Assembly (NCBI RefSeq): GCF_937980635.1
Contig: NZ_CALJPG010000020.1
Location: forward strand, 1-64,000
Source: an uncultured Campylobacter sp.
Lineage (GTDB): Bacteria; Campylobacterota; Campylobacteria; Campylobacterales; Campylobacteraceae
DNA: 64,000 nt
Reading direction: 5' to 3'
The translations under genes and the position numbers were made by a program. Below, in pieces: positions 16,786-26,062 of this stretch. Below the pieces are notes generated by a model. The model worked only from the letters and a program-made list of their open reading frames with translations, searched no databases and was not told where the DNA came from. Position 1 is the first letter of the stretch, and every line of letters begins with the position of its first letter.

Positions 16786-16892
16786 TTATCACTCCTCAAA
16801 TTCTAATCTTTCGCCGCACCTTGTCGCCGTATCGCGATCCATCTTAAAATTTCAAGGCGTTTTGCGCCCTCAAATTTTAAAATTTACTCGCC

Positions 16893-17879
16893 CTACTTCT
16901 CGCCGAAGCGCTCCTTTAAAATTTTATACGCCTCATTGATCTCCTGAAGCCTCTTCGTGCCCTCCTGGATGATCTCCTCGTCCGCGCCCTTGCCCATCAG
17001 GATGTCGGGATGGTATTTTTTCACGAGCTCGCGATATTTTTTCTTGATCTCGCTAAACGTAGCGTCTTTGGGAAGCCCCAAAATTTCATACGGATCTCTT
17101 TTGCTTTTGGCGGAGCCTTGCGAGCTGCCTGAATAGCCGCTACCATATCCGCCAGAATATCCGCCGCCGTATGAACCGCCCGAACTTTGCGAGCCTCCGT
17201 AGCCCGAACCCGTCGTGCCGCCATAACCGTAGCCAGTGCCGCCGCCATAACTGCTGCTTCCGTAGCCGCCGGTGCTTCTGCCGCCGTATTTATCCCAATA
17301 CCCGCCGCTTCTTGTGCTATAGCCATCGTATTCGTCGTAAGCGGAATCGCTTTGCGCACCGCCGTTTTCGTAATATGTGCCGTAAAAGCTGCGCTCAAAG
17401 GTCGCAAACATCTGGCTTTGGATATGCTCGGGCAAGCCCAATCCGTCGCAAATCTGCGAGATCGTGCGCCGCTCCGCCGCGCTAAAACCGCGATCGACGT
17501 AGGCTAAATTTAAAAAGAAATAGATTAGCCCCGTTTTGCGGCTCGGGCTCGGGCGATAGGTTTGGTTGTATTTCTCGGCGAGCTCGCGCACGTTTGCGAG
17601 ACTTTCTTTCTCGACTTTGTAAACGAGTTTCAGCGCCTCTCGCTCGCGCTCGCCGGCGCCCATTTGGCGCACCAAATCGTCCAAAATTTCGCTTATCATC
17701 GCGGCTTCGGACTCGCTTACGTGCCCGTCGCTTTTGGCGACCTTGGCTAGAAGCGCTACTAAAATTTTAGCCTCCCCTAGCTGCATTCGCGCCTTGCCGC
17801 GATAGCCGGAGTTGCCGAGAGCCACGCCGATCTGCGCGAAAATATACAGCGCGATTAAAAGAAATATGATGCTAAGCAC
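16893..17879 (-). CDS. djlA: DjlA-like co-chaperone: membrane anchor, TerB domain, J domain
   Basis: 328 residues. An N-terminal membrane helix (MLSIIFLLIALYIFAQIGVAL), a TerB-type helical domain about 30-165 (KVAKSDGHVSESEAAMI; LAYVDRGFSAAER), a Gly/Ser/Tyr-rich linker about 175-258, and a C-terminal J domain with HPD in KKYHPDIL. It should stimulate DnaK ATPase at the inner membrane. The start is GTG at 17879, 3 nt after the purL stop, so it is coupled to purL. The linker (over 75 residues of GYGG, SGGY and GSGY repeats) is unusual; DjlA normally has a shorter mixed linker. Confidence 0.85.
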   Translation of the reverse strand: MLSIIFLLIALYIFAQIGVALGNSGYRGKARMQLGEAKILVALLAKVAKSDGHVSESEAAMISEILDDLVRQMGAGEREREALKLVYKVEKESLANVRELAEKYNQTYRPSPSRKTGLIYFFLNLAYVDRGFSAAERRTISQICDGLGLPEHIQSQMFATFERSFYGTYYENGGAQSDSAYDEYDGYSTRSGGYWDKYGGRSTGGYGSSSYGGGTGYGYGGTTGSGYGGSQSSGGSYGGGYSGGYGSGYSGSSQGSAKSKRDPYEILGLPKDATFSEIKKKYRELVKKYHPDILMGKGADEEIIQEGTKRLQEINEAYKILKERFGEK

Positions 17880-17882
17880 GCG

Positions 17883-20078
17883 CTAGTCTTCGCTCTTTAT
17901 GATCTTGGCAAACTCGCCGAAGTAAATTTCTTTTAGCGCCTTTAGATTTTTATGGACGGAATTTATGCGAAACACTTCGCCGCCGCTGACGCCTAAACGC
18001 ATTAAGCTTAACCCGTATTTTGCGGCCAGCTCTTTAAATTTCGCCTCGTCGCGCACGCCGAAAATCGCGCGCGAAAAGCTCTCATCGAAAATATCTCTGC
18101 TATCATCGCAGCTCATCTCAAACTCGCCGCCGATACCGCCTACGCACGCCATCTTCGCAAGCGTAATCGCCACGCCGCCGATTCCTACGGAATTTGCAAA
18201 TTCCAAAATCCCGCTCTTGCCTGCTTCTATCGCGAATTCCCACAGAGCGCGCTCGACCTTTAAGTTTAACTCAGGTAGGCTGCCTGCGACGCGGTTTTCT
18301 ACCGCTTTCATATAAAGCGAGCCTGCAAAAACGCCCTTCGTATCGCCTGCTAGATAGACACTCACGCCGCTAGCGCAAAAATCGCTAGGGATGATCTCAC
18401 CCTCGTTCGTGCCCACGCATACGATCGCGGGAGTGGGCTGGATGCTAACGCCGCCCGTTTCGTTATAAAGGCTTACGTTGCCGCTTACGACGGGGGTATT
18501 TAGCGCGGCGCAAGCCTGCTTGATCCCCTCGCAGCCCTGCGCGAACTGCCACATAACCTCGGGATTTTGCGGATTGCCGTAGTTTAGGCAATCGGTGATG
18601 GCTAAAGGCGTCGCGCCGCTCATAGCGACCTTTCGCCCCGCCGACGCTACCGCGAGCGCCGCACCTATGCGAGGATGGACGTAATTCATCCGCGTGTTGC
18701 AGTCCGCAGCCATCGCGAGCTTTACGCCGTTTTGCTTAACGCGCATCACCGCAGCGCCCAGCATACCGGGACGCTTGGCGGAGTTTAGCCCTACGTTGGC
18801 GTCGTATTGATCGTAGATGTAGGATTTATTTAGTACTTCGGGGTCTTCAAAAATTTTATCAAACGCCGCTTCCAGCTCGCGCTCGCTTGCGCCGCAGCCG
18901 CATAAATTTTGTTGCGCGATCTGCGCCATATATGCAGGCTCTTTTATCGGGCGATCCATCACGGGCGCTGCCTCGCTAAGCGGCTCGATCGGGATAACGC
19001 CCGCTAGCTCGCCGTGCCAAAAAAGCTCCATCTTGCCGCTATCCGTCACTTCGCCGATTACGGCGGCATCCAGATCCCATTTGGCAAAAATTTCTTTAAT
19101 TTTCTCCTCGCAGCCCTTTTTGGCGCAGATCAGCATGCGCTCCTGGCTCTCGCTTAGCATCAGCTCATACGGGCTCATCCCTGCCTCGCGCATCGGCACC
19201 TTATCTAAGCTTAATCTCATGCCGCTGCCGCTGCGCCCCGCCATCTCAAAGCTGCTCGAAGTAAGCCCCGCCGCGCCCATATCCTGGATACCCACGACGT
19301 AATCAGTTTTAAAAAGCTCCAAGCACGCCTCCATTAGCAACTTTTCGGCGAACGGATCGCCCACCTGCACGGTCGGGCGCAGGGATTTGTTCGCGTCATT
19401 AAAGCTATCGCTCGCCATCACGGCTCCTCCGAGCCCGTCGCGACCCGTCTTAGAGCCCACGTAGATTACGCTGTTGCCCACGCCTTCGGCTCTGCCATAG
19501 AAAATTTCGTCCTTTTTAACGATACCCAGAGCAAAAGCATTAACTAAAATGTTGCCGTCAAAGCCAGCGTCGAACGTCGTCTCGCCGCCTATCGTAGGGA
19601 TACCCATGCAGTTGCCGTAGTGCGCGATGCCTGCGACCGCTCCTTTTAGCAGATAGCGCTGTTTTCGCGCATTCTCGCTTCTTCCTCGCACCTCGCCGAA
19701 ACGAAGCGAGTTCATATTGGCCTCGACGCGCGCGCCCATCGTAAAGATATCGCGCAGTATCCCGCCCACGCCGGTCGCAGCTCCCTGAAAAGGCTCGATG
19801 AAGCTAGGGTGGTTGTGGCTTTCCATCTTAAAAACCGCAGCCATGCCGCCGCCGATGTCGATGACGCCTGCGTTTTCGCCGGGGCCCTGGATAACCCAAG
19901 GCGCCTTGGTCGGAAAGCCGCTTAAGTATTTTTTGCTCGATTTGTAGCTACAGTGCTCGCTCCACATCGCGCTAAAAATCCCAAGCTCGAGCAGATTCGG
20001 CTCGCGACCTAAAATTTTTAAAATTTTTTCATATTCTTCGTCTGAAATTTTATGTGCCGCTACTACTTTTTTGTCCAT
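17883..20078 (-). CDS. purL: Phosphoribosylformylglycinamidine synthase, large-subunit type (PurL)
   Basis: 731 residues, the length of small-type PurL, which works with separate PurS and PurQ. Motifs: EHCSYKSSKKYL, HNHPSFIEPFQGAATGVGGILRD, GGETTFD, QDMGAAGLTSSSFEMAGRSGSGM and NYGNPQNPEV. It catalyses the ATP- and glutamine-dependent fourth step of purine synthesis in the cytosol. Neither purS nor purQ is in the window. djlA follows after 3 nt. Confidence 0.96.
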   Translation of the reverse strand: MDKKVVAAHKISDEEYEKILKILGREPNLLELGIFSAMWSEHCSYKSSKKYLSGFPTKAPWVIQGPGENAGVIDIGGGMAAVFKMESHNHPSFIEPFQGAATGVGGILRDIFTMGARVEANMNSLRFGEVRGRSENARKQRYLLKGAVAGIAHYGNCMGIPTIGGETTFDAGFDGNILVNAFALGIVKKDEIFYGRAEGVGNSVIYVGSKTGRDGLGGAVMASDSFNDANKSLRPTVQVGDPFAEKLLMEACLELFKTDYVVGIQDMGAAGLTSSSFEMAGRSGSGMRLSLDKVPMREAGMSPYELMLSESQERMLICAKKGCEEKIKEIFAKWDLDAAVIGEVTDSGKMELFWHGELAGVIPIEPLSEAAPVMDRPIKEPAYMAQIAQQNLCGCGASERELEAAFDKIFEDPEVLNKSYIYDQYDANVGLNSAKRPGMLGAAVMRVKQNGVKLAMAADCNTRMNYVHPRIGAALAVASAGRKVAMSGATPLAITDCLNYGNPQNPEVMWQFAQGCEGIKQACAALNTPVVSGNVSLYNETGGVSIQPTPAIVCVGTNEGEIIPSDFCASGVSVYLAGDTKGVFAGSLYMKAVENRVAGSLPELNLKVERALWEFAIEAGKSGILEFANSVGIGGVAITLAKMACVGGIGGEFEMSCDDSRDIFDESFSRAIFGVRDEAKFKELAAKYGLSLMRLGVSGGEVFRINSVHKNLKALKEIYFGEFAKIIKSED

Positions 20079-20142
20079 TTTTTCGCCCTTTTCGCCGTTA
20101 AATTTAGGTCCGTATGATAGCTAAAATTTTCTATCATTTCGA

Positions 20143-20898
20143 TTAATCTTCGCCCTTTTTAAGATACTTCTCGTAAAGTTTCGCCTCTTTTAAAAACGCG
20201 TAAAATGCGTTAATGTTTGCCGTGATAAATCCCTTGCGTCCGTCAAAAAGTGATCTGCGCAAAATGTATGATTTAAAAAACGCAAACGGATAGATCAGCA
20301 AAAGCTTCGCAAGGCTCGGCTTCTTGCCCTTCTCAAAATCCCCCTGTGCGCGCAGCGTGGAGTAGTTGTTGTTTTTCGTAACGAGCTCGGCGATCGGCTT
20401 TTCGCTAAAGTGATTGATGCAGAATTTGCTCTTTTTCACCGCGCCTTTTATGATCGAAATTTGCGCATGCACGCCCATATTTTTATACTCGCCGCACTCC
20501 TTGCGAAAGAAGCGGATGTGGGTGTTTTTGCGCACGAGATCGGAGCATCTGCGCCCGAGCGAGTATTCATGAAATTTAATATCCAGCGCAGAGTAATCGC
20601 TCTGGCTCATAAACTCCTCTATCTCGCCTTTTAGCTCAGGGCTTACCTCCTCATCGCCGTCGAGATTGAGCACCCATTCGTTGCTACATAGCGAAAACGC
20701 ATAGTTTTTCTGCACCCCCTCGCCCTGCCAGTCGTGGTGGTAAATTTTATCGGTAAATTTACGCGCGATTTGCAGCGTGGCATCGGTGCTGCCGCTATCG
20801 ACGATTATGATCTCGGCAAAATCCGCCACGCTACGCAGCATACGCTCGATGTGGCGCTCCTCATTCATCACTATCGCATAAACGGACGCTTTAATCAT
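20143..20898 (-). CDS. Glycosyltransferase family 2 (LOS core type)
   Basis: 251 residues from the ATG at 20898, chosen because it overlaps the upstream stop as ATGA and begins the Rossmann strand (IKASVYAIVMNEERHIERML). Seen: DSGSTD (34-39), LNLDGDEEVSP (metal-binding Asp-x-Asp type, about 79-86) and FHEYSLGRRCSDLVRKNTHIRFFRKE, typical of WaaE-like beta-glycosyltransferases that decorate inner core heptose. Last gene of the nine-gene glycan operon; a cytosolic enzyme at the inner membrane. Confidence 0.85.
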   Translation of the reverse strand: MIKASVYAIVMNEERHIERMLRSVADFAEIIIVDSGSTDATLQIARKFTDKIYHHDWQGEGVQKNYAFSLCSNEWVLNLDGDEEVSPELKGEIEEFMSQSDYSALDIKFHEYSLGRRCSDLVRKNTHIRFFRKECGEYKNMGVHAQISIIKGAVKKSKFCINHFSEKPIAELVTKNNNYSTLRAQGDFEKGKKPSLAKLLLIYPFAFFKSYILRRSLFDGRKGFITANINAFYAFLKEAKLYEKYLKKGED

Positions 20899-21686
20899 AG
20901 TTTGTTCCTTATCCTCGTAAATTTCAGCCAAAAATCAAAAAACCCCTCCGTACCCAAAATGCCGATACGCTTTACGGCGTATTTGTTGTCGCCCGCCTCG
21001 TAAAGTCCGCGCTTGACGACCACCGCGCCTTTGAAATTTGATCTGGCAATATTTAAAATTTCGTCGTTAAATTTACCGTACGGGTAGGCAAACACCTCGC
21101 ACGGCCGCCCGCAAATACGCGCTACGCGAGCTTTGGATTCGATGATTTCATCTGCGGCAAGCTTGGGATCGCTCACATAGGTAAGGTCTAAATTTACGTG
21201 GTGCATCGTATGCGCGCCAAACTCCACCAGCCCGCTTGCTTGCATTTTTAAAATTTGCTCCTCGTTTAGCATCCGCGCGAGATGAGCGGTGTTGGCGCGC
21301 TCCCAGTCGTTTTGTACGGCATCCGGCACCAAAAATATGCTCGCTTTGAAATCGTATTTTTTCAAAATTTCAAAGGCGCTAGTAAAATTATTTTCAAACC
21401 CATCGTCGAATGTGATGCAAACCGCCTTTTTAGGCAGCCGCTCTAGCGCGATAAGCTCGCTAAGCTTAAAGCTGCTAAAGCCGTTTTTCGCAAGCCACGC
21501 GATCTGTCTTTCAAAATCCGCAGGCTTCAGCCGCCATTTATCGAATTTATCGCCCTTGTGCTCCTCTACGCTATGATACATCAGCACCCGCGCCTTATGC
21601 CAGCCCTGCGGGATCCGCCACCAGTTATACCGCAGCGAAACGCCCGCTGCGGCGGCAAAGATCAGAAAGGCTACAAAATAAATCAT
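20895..21686 (-). CDS. Membrane-anchored polysaccharide deacetylase (NodB homology)
   Basis: 263 residues. An N-terminal helix (IYFVAFLIFAAAAGVSL), then a carbohydrate esterase 4 domain: RVLMYHSV, TFDDG at 92-96 (catalytic base and metal Asp), His159 and His163 in AHTMHHVN (metal ligands), and AYPYGKFND. It should remove N- or O-acetyl groups from a sugar chain on the periplasmic face. It overlaps its neighbours by 4 nt on both sides. A second deacetylase with the same layout is at 24066-24878. Confidence 0.85.
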   Translation of the reverse strand: MIYFVAFLIFAAAAGVSLRYNWWRIPQGWHKARVLMYHSVEEHKGDKFDKWRLKPADFERQIAWLAKNGFSSFKLSELIALERLPKKAVCITFDDGFENNFTSAFEILKKYDFKASIFLVPDAVQNDWERANTAHLARMLNEEQILKMQASGLVEFGAHTMHHVNLDLTYVSDPKLAADEIIESKARVARICGRPCEVFAYPYGKFNDEILNIARSNFKGAVVVKRGLYEAGDNKYAVKRIGILGTEGFFDFWLKFTRIRNKL

Positions 21687-22849
21687 CTGAATTTCTCTCC
21701 GTTTTTATAGACGAACTCGCGCCACTCGTAGGGCTCGCTGTAAAAATCGCCCCGATCGTTTTTATCTTTTTCGCTTAACGCGCCGTGACGTTCGCCGCCG
21801 CCTTCGCTGCATTTTTCATCAGAAATTTCACCGCAGACATCTGCGCCGAAGCTCTCTTCAAAGATCGTCTCAAGCATAAATTTCGCCACTCGGGCGGCGT
21901 TCGCGATCCTTAGCGTCTTGGCTCTGCCGCGCCGCGCGATGCGTGCGTATTCGCCGCTAGCAAGAAGGCATTTGATCTTTGAAAAGCAATCCGTAGGACC
22001 GTCAAAATAAACTATCTCCGAGCCGTCTTCATAAAGCCGCTCAAACCCCGCGATCTTGGGGCTAAAAGTGCAGACGCCGCATCCTAAAAACTGCGCCATG
22101 CGGTCGCTCGCGCCGAGCAATTTACGAACACTCGCGCACTCAAGCTCGTCGTCGCGATTAAAATTTATCGCGATCTTCGCAGCCGCGATCTCGCGATGAA
22201 ATTTATCGCCGAATACGGCAGGCGCGCCGAGGCTTGCAAAAATTTTAAGCCTAAGCCCCTCTTTTTTGCAAAAATCGCGCAGCAAAAGCGCAAATTTATA
22301 CCTCACGTCCTCTTGATAATCGCGCGCTATGTAGATCACGTCGGTCGTTTTAGCGGCGTCTAGGCGTCTATCAAACGCCGCGTCGGAGATGTTTGGGAAA
22401 AAGGCGAATTTCGCGCCGTATCTTGCCGAAAGATCGCGCAGCTTCAGCGCATTCGCCCAAAAAAACACGTCGATGAAGCTTAGTTTTTCGAAAAATTCCC
22501 GTTTTTCTTGCAGATGATCGACGTACCAGATCGCGATTTTAATCTTAGGAAGCGCCGATTTTATCGCTCGCAGCGTGCCAAGACCGATCTTTTCGCCTTT
22601 GCCGATTAGAAGCAGATCGGCGCTGATGTTTTCGCAGATACGCACGAGTTTGGCGTTCATTTTCTCTAGCCCGCTGTTTTTCAGCCCGCAAAAGCGCAGG
22701 CTCCGCTCCCAATCGCGGTAGCTAAAATCATAGACGAAGTGCCCGCCGCGAACGAGGCCGTGGCTGATTTTGCGCTCCATGCCGTAGAAAAAACTGCCGT
22801 CGTCGTATTCGTTGAAAATACCGCAATGCACGATCTTTAGGCTTCGCAT
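21683..22849 (-). CDS. Glycosyltransferase, CgeB/DUF3880-like
   Basis: 388 residues. The fold signs are those of GT-B enzymes of the CgeB-like group: an N-terminal KIVHCGIFNEYDDGSFFYGMERKI, a middle FWANALKLRDLSARYGAKFAFFPNISD, then VIYIARDYQEDVRYKFALLLRDF and a C-terminal KLLGASDRMAQFLGCGVCTFSPKIAGFERLYEDGSEIVYF. The acceptor is unknown. The last 40 residues are low complexity and charged (DVCGEISDEKCSEGGG). It overlaps the gene upstream by 13 nt and the deacetylase downstream by 4. Confidence 0.72.
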   Translation of the reverse strand: MRSLKIVHCGIFNEYDDGSFFYGMERKISHGLVRGGHFVYDFSYRDWERSLRFCGLKNSGLEKMNAKLVRICENISADLLLIGKGEKIGLGTLRAIKSALPKIKIAIWYVDHLQEKREFFEKLSFIDVFFWANALKLRDLSARYGAKFAFFPNISDAAFDRRLDAAKTTDVIYIARDYQEDVRYKFALLLRDFCKKEGLRLKIFASLGAPAVFGDKFHREIAAAKIAINFNRDDELECASVRKLLGASDRMAQFLGCGVCTFSPKIAGFERLYEDGSEIVYFDGPTDCFSKIKCLLASGEYARIARRGRAKTLRIANAARVAKFMLETIFEESFGADVCGEISDEKCSEGGGERHGALSEKDKNDRGDFYSEPYEWREFVYKNGEKFR

Positions 22850-24069
22850 AACAGCTCCTCGTAGTAATTTTTAAGCGAGCTAATATAATTTTGCAGCGTC
22901 AAAGTTTGCTTGAACTTGGCGTGTTTTTGCGCAAAAGCCCGGGCGTATTTGCCGTAAGTGCGGTAAATTTCATCGATTTTAGCGCCCAGATCCGCCGTCT
23001 CGTACAAAAACTCCTCGCTTAAAATTTCCGAAATTCCGCCCACGCGGGTGGATATCAGCACGGGCGAATAAAAAATACCTTCGATCAAAATCACCGGAAA
23101 GCCCTCCTTTCGCGAGCTGATGACGTGCAGGTGCGACGCGCTCAGGACCGCCGCAACGTCGTCGCAAAAGCCGCATAGCCGCACGCGGTCCTGCAATTTT
23201 AGCGAATTAATTAAATTTTGCAAATTTTGCCTCTCGCCGCCCTGCCCGTAAATTTTAAGCTCGAAATCAAATTTCAGCTCGCTTGCGGCGCGGATCAAAA
23301 GATCAAAACCTTTGATCTTATCGAGCCTGCCGACCGCGACGATGCTAAATTTAAAATTTTCTGCCGCTGCGCTTGCGCCCTGTTGCGATACGAATACGCT
23401 GCTGGTCTTATTTTGCGATGCGTCCGCATCCAAAGCCCTATCTTGCGACACACGTGCCCCGGTAAGCGTATCTTGCGACGCAAATGCAGCGCCAGCCATG
23501 TTTTGCGACGCGAACGTACCGCTAGCCGAGTCGCCGCGCGCGCCATTTGTTTCCTTGGGCGCCATATTTGCAGCGCCCTCCGCGTCCTTGCAGCGCGCGA
23601 AAATTTCATGATTTACAAATTCCTGCCGCGGCTCTATGCCGAAATATATCACCTTCGCGGCGTGATTTATCGTGGTTGCGACCTTGCGCGAGGCTGCGAT
23701 GACGTTTCGCACGCGATCAAAAACGGGCGCTTTTCGGTCGTTGTGTTTGGTCGCAACAAGCTTAAGGCTTAGAAATTTTTCGACCACATAGCCGATCTGC
23801 GCGGCTTTGGCGCCGTGCGAATGTAAAATTTCAAATCCGCCCGAGCGTAAAAACCGATAAATTTCAGCGAACAAAAACGGATTGTAGCGCTTGTCGCGGC
23901 TTTTGTACTGATAAATTTGCACGCGCGCATCCAGACGCTGCAAAAACTCGCATCTATCGGGTACGATTAGCGCTGCCTGCTCGCTTTTGCAAAGCTCATT
24001 TAGCGAGTCGATCACGATCTTTTCGACGCCGCCGTAAAATCTGGAGCAGCAAAGATAGGCGATTTTCAT
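22837..24069 (-). CDS. Glycosyltransferase family 4 with a decapeptide-repeat insertion
   Basis: 410 residues. A GT-B enzyme: N-terminal KIAYLCCSRFYGGVEKIVIDSL, HSHGAKAAQIG; C-terminal VAVGRLDKIKGFDLLIRAA, LKIYGQGGERQNLQNLI, SSRKEGFPVILIEG. Between the two halves lies an inserted block at about 162-237 that includes five tandem decapeptides (186-235) each containing an A/V-S-Q motif, encoded by five 30-bp units at 23365-23514. In ordinary members the linker after YFGIEP is short. The core motifs are intact, so it is probably active. Confidence 0.85.
   Translation of the reverse strand: MKIAYLCCSRFYGGVEKIVIDSLNELCKSEQAALIVPDRCEFLQRLDARVQIYQYKSRDKRYNPFLFAEIYRFLRSGGFEILHSHGAKAAQIGYVVEKFLSLKLVATKHNDRKAPVFDRVRNVIAASRKVATTINHAAKVIYFGIEPRQEFVNHEIFARCKDAEGAANMAPKETNGARGDSASGTFASQNMAGAAFASQDTLTGARVSQDRALDADASQNKTSSVFVSQQGASAAAENFKFSIVAVGRLDKIKGFDLLIRAASELKFDFELKIYGQGGERQNLQNLINSLKLQDRVRLCGFCDDVAAVLSASHLHVISSRKEGFPVILIEGIFYSPVLISTRVGGISEILSEEFLYETADLGAKIDEIYRTYGKYARAFAQKHAKFKQTLTLQNYISSLKNYYEELLCEA
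23365..23514 (-). repeat. Five 30-bp tandem units inside a glycosyltransferase gene
   Basis: On the plus strand each unit carries TTGCGA followed by a variable stretch, recurring exactly every 30 nt. The units are diverged in the remainder, keep the reading frame and encode ten-residue repeats with a Ser-Gln pair. Confidence 0.85.
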
Positions 24070-24878
24070 CTATTTCTGCCTTTCTTCATCTTTAAAATGA
24101 AGCTAAAAAGCCCATGCCTGCCGCTAACCATGATGCGCGGAATTTCAAAATTTGAGTAGTGAGGGCGCAACACGTCGTTTTGCGTCGTGACGGCGCAGCT
24201 AAAGCCCGCCTCGCGCGCGCAGCGCACGCTAATCTCGTCGTAAAAGCCGAACGGATAGGCAAAGGCGCTGCAGCAAATGCCGAATTTCGCCTCTATTTCG
24301 CGCTTTGATTCGCTCATCTGGCGCAGCTGCTCTTGCGCGCCTAAGCTAGGCAAGTTTGCGTGATCGAGCGTATGCGAACCGATCTCGATGAGCCCGCTTT
24401 GCAAAAGCTCGCGGACCTCCTCGTCGTTTAGCATCTCCTCGCGATTTAGTTCGTCACTTGATTTTTTCAGATCCTTATCGGTCGCCCAATTCCCATCAAA
24501 ACGCCGGTTCACGATGAAAATCGTCGCCTTAAAGCCGTATTTTTGCAAAAGAGGCAGGGCGCCCGTAAGATTATCGCGATACCCGTCGTCGAAGGTAATA
24601 CAAACCGCCTTTGCAGGCTTGCTATCCAAGCTTGCAAGCTCGCTTAGAGTGTAGCTCGTAAAGCCGTTTCGCTTCAGCCACGCAAGCTGTTTTTCAAACG
24701 CGGCGGGGATCACGCGCAGGCGGTTAAATTTAGAGGCGCGCTTTGGCAGATGCTCGCGGATCATATGATACATCAGCACGCGCGGATACTCGTAAGACAG
24801 ATCCTTTGCCCACCACGCAAAGCGCAGGCTAAACCACGCAAAAAGCGCCGCAAAAGCCAAAACCGCCGCGTAGATCAT
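24066..24878 (-). CDS. Second membrane-anchored polysaccharide deacetylase
   Basis: 270 residues from the ATG at 24878, chosen for its ATGA overlap with the upstream ligase; a frame running 50 codons further lies inside that gene. An N-terminal helix (MIYAAVLAFAALFAWFSLRF), PRVLMYHMI, TFDDG at 95-99, GSHTLDHAN with His169 and His173, and AYPFGFYDE show a complete carbohydrate esterase 4 site. It is clearly paralogous to the protein at 20895-21686 (same anchor, RVLMYH, KAVCITFDDG). It has a 4-nt overlap with the glycosyltransferase downstream. Confidence 0.85.
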   Translation of the reverse strand: MIYAAVLAFAALFAWFSLRFAWWAKDLSYEYPRVLMYHMIREHLPKRASKFNRLRVIPAAFEKQLAWLKRNGFTSYTLSELASLDSKPAKAVCITFDDGYRDNLTGALPLLQKYGFKATIFIVNRRFDGNWATDKDLKKSSDELNREEMLNDEEVRELLQSGLIEIGSHTLDHANLPSLGAQEQLRQMSESKREIEAKFGICCSAFAYPFGFYDEISVRCAREAGFSCAVTTQNDVLRPHYSNFEIPRIMVSGRHGLFSFILKMKKGRNR

Positions 24879-26062
24879 CGCTCGATCCTCATGCGATAGG
24901 CCAAAAAGCTTAGTATCGTAGCCAGACTTAGCGCCTCTTTCGACAGATACGCGCCGTGATCGAACTGGCAATCTATCAAAAGATAAATTAAAAGCGTAAG
25001 AACCCCAAACTGCCTGCTTTGGACGCACTCCTTAAAAACGCTAAATAGGATCGCGCCGTAAAAGATAAGCCCAAGCGCGCCGCTATAAAGTAAAATTTCT
25101 AAAAATAAATTATGCGGTGCGTTGTATTCGGGATGCTCAAGAACCGGGGAGCCCAGCAAATTTATATATGAGCCCAGCCCATAGCCCAAGATAGGCTTTT
25201 CTTGCGCCATTTCTAAAATATAGCTCCAAATCACGGTTCTGCCTGAGGAGTCGCCGCTAAATAGCGCTGCTAGCCTTTGCTCAAACGACGGCGAAAGCGC
25301 GAGTAAAACGGCGAAAAGCGCGATGAAACATACCGTGAAAAGCAGGTATTTTTTGTTTAAACTCTTTAAATTTAGCGCGCCGTAAAACACAAGCGCGCAA
25401 AACGCGCCGACCCACGCCGCTCTGGAAAATGAAAAGATCATAAAAAACGCGAATAAAAATAAAGCCGCAAATTTGAGCGCCGAAGGCCGCCGTATCGCCA
25501 CCGCGCTAAGGCAGAGCCCAAAGCCCATAAAAAGCCCTAAGATATTGCGGTTCGAAAGCGATCCGCTAAGACCGCCGCGAACAGAGTCGCTTGAAAAGAC
25601 GATCGCATCGGTGCTGCTTAAAAGCTGATAGATCACGCTTGCCGATAAAATTCCAAGCCCCACGAACAAAAAGGCAAAAACGGCGTTTTGATCAAAAAAT
25701 TTGAGCTTGTAAAAATAACAAAGCGCCAAAAATATCGCGCCGTATCGAAGCACAAAAAATAGCGTGCTCTGCCACGCTTTTTTTGAGATCACAGCCTCGT
25801 TTAGGAGGTTTGAGATCGCTAGCGTCGCTACCAGGCAGAGGAAGCAAATCGCGACAAATCTCGTTTTTTTCAAAATTTCGCTTAGAACCAAGTAGTTTTT
25901 AAAATATATCAGATGGACTAAAAATAGTAAATTTAGCGCCGCAAAGGAGATCTGATAGACCGCGTTTTTAAAAAACAGCGACGCGCACCAAAGAAGCAGC
26001 AGCGTTAAAAATGTGATTCTCCAGCCGCTAGGCGCGCCGTTTTCGTAAAAAAATTTTTTCAT
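24875..26062 (-). CDS. O-antigen ligase-like (WaaL/Wzy family) membrane protein
   Basis: 395 residues with about ten to twelve predicted membrane helices and the Wzy_C-type region: FSFSRAAWVGAF, then a periplasmic loop GRTVIWSYILEMAQEKPILGYGLGSYINLL and APHNLFLEILLYSGALGLI. The Arg and His of these loops are typical of the family. It would join a polysaccharide or oligosaccharide from undecaprenyl diphosphate to the lipid A core, or polymerise it. No O-antigen assembly genes are visible, so its donor is unclear. Confidence 0.82.
   Translation of the reverse strand: MKKFFYENGAPSGWRITFLTLLLLWCASLFFKNAVYQISFAALNLLFLVHLIYFKNYLVLSEILKKTRFVAICFLCLVATLAISNLLNEAVISKKAWQSTLFFVLRYGAIFLALCYFYKLKFFDQNAVFAFLFVGLGILSASVIYQLLSSTDAIVFSSDSVRGGLSGSLSNRNILGLFMGFGLCLSAVAIRRPSALKFAALFLFAFFMIFSFSRAAWVGAFCALVFYGALNLKSLNKKYLLFTVCFIALFAVLLALSPSFEQRLAALFSGDSSGRTVIWSYILEMAQEKPILGYGLGSYINLLGSPVLEHPEYNAPHNLFLEILLYSGALGLIFYGAILFSVFKECVQSRQFGVLTLLIYLLIDCQFDHGAYLSKEALSLATILSFLAYRMRIER

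Noticed and set aside
24879..25028. 50-codon N-terminal extension of the second deacetylase
   Set aside because: It lies inside the ligase gene; the ATGA overlap at 24878 opens directly into the membrane anchor.
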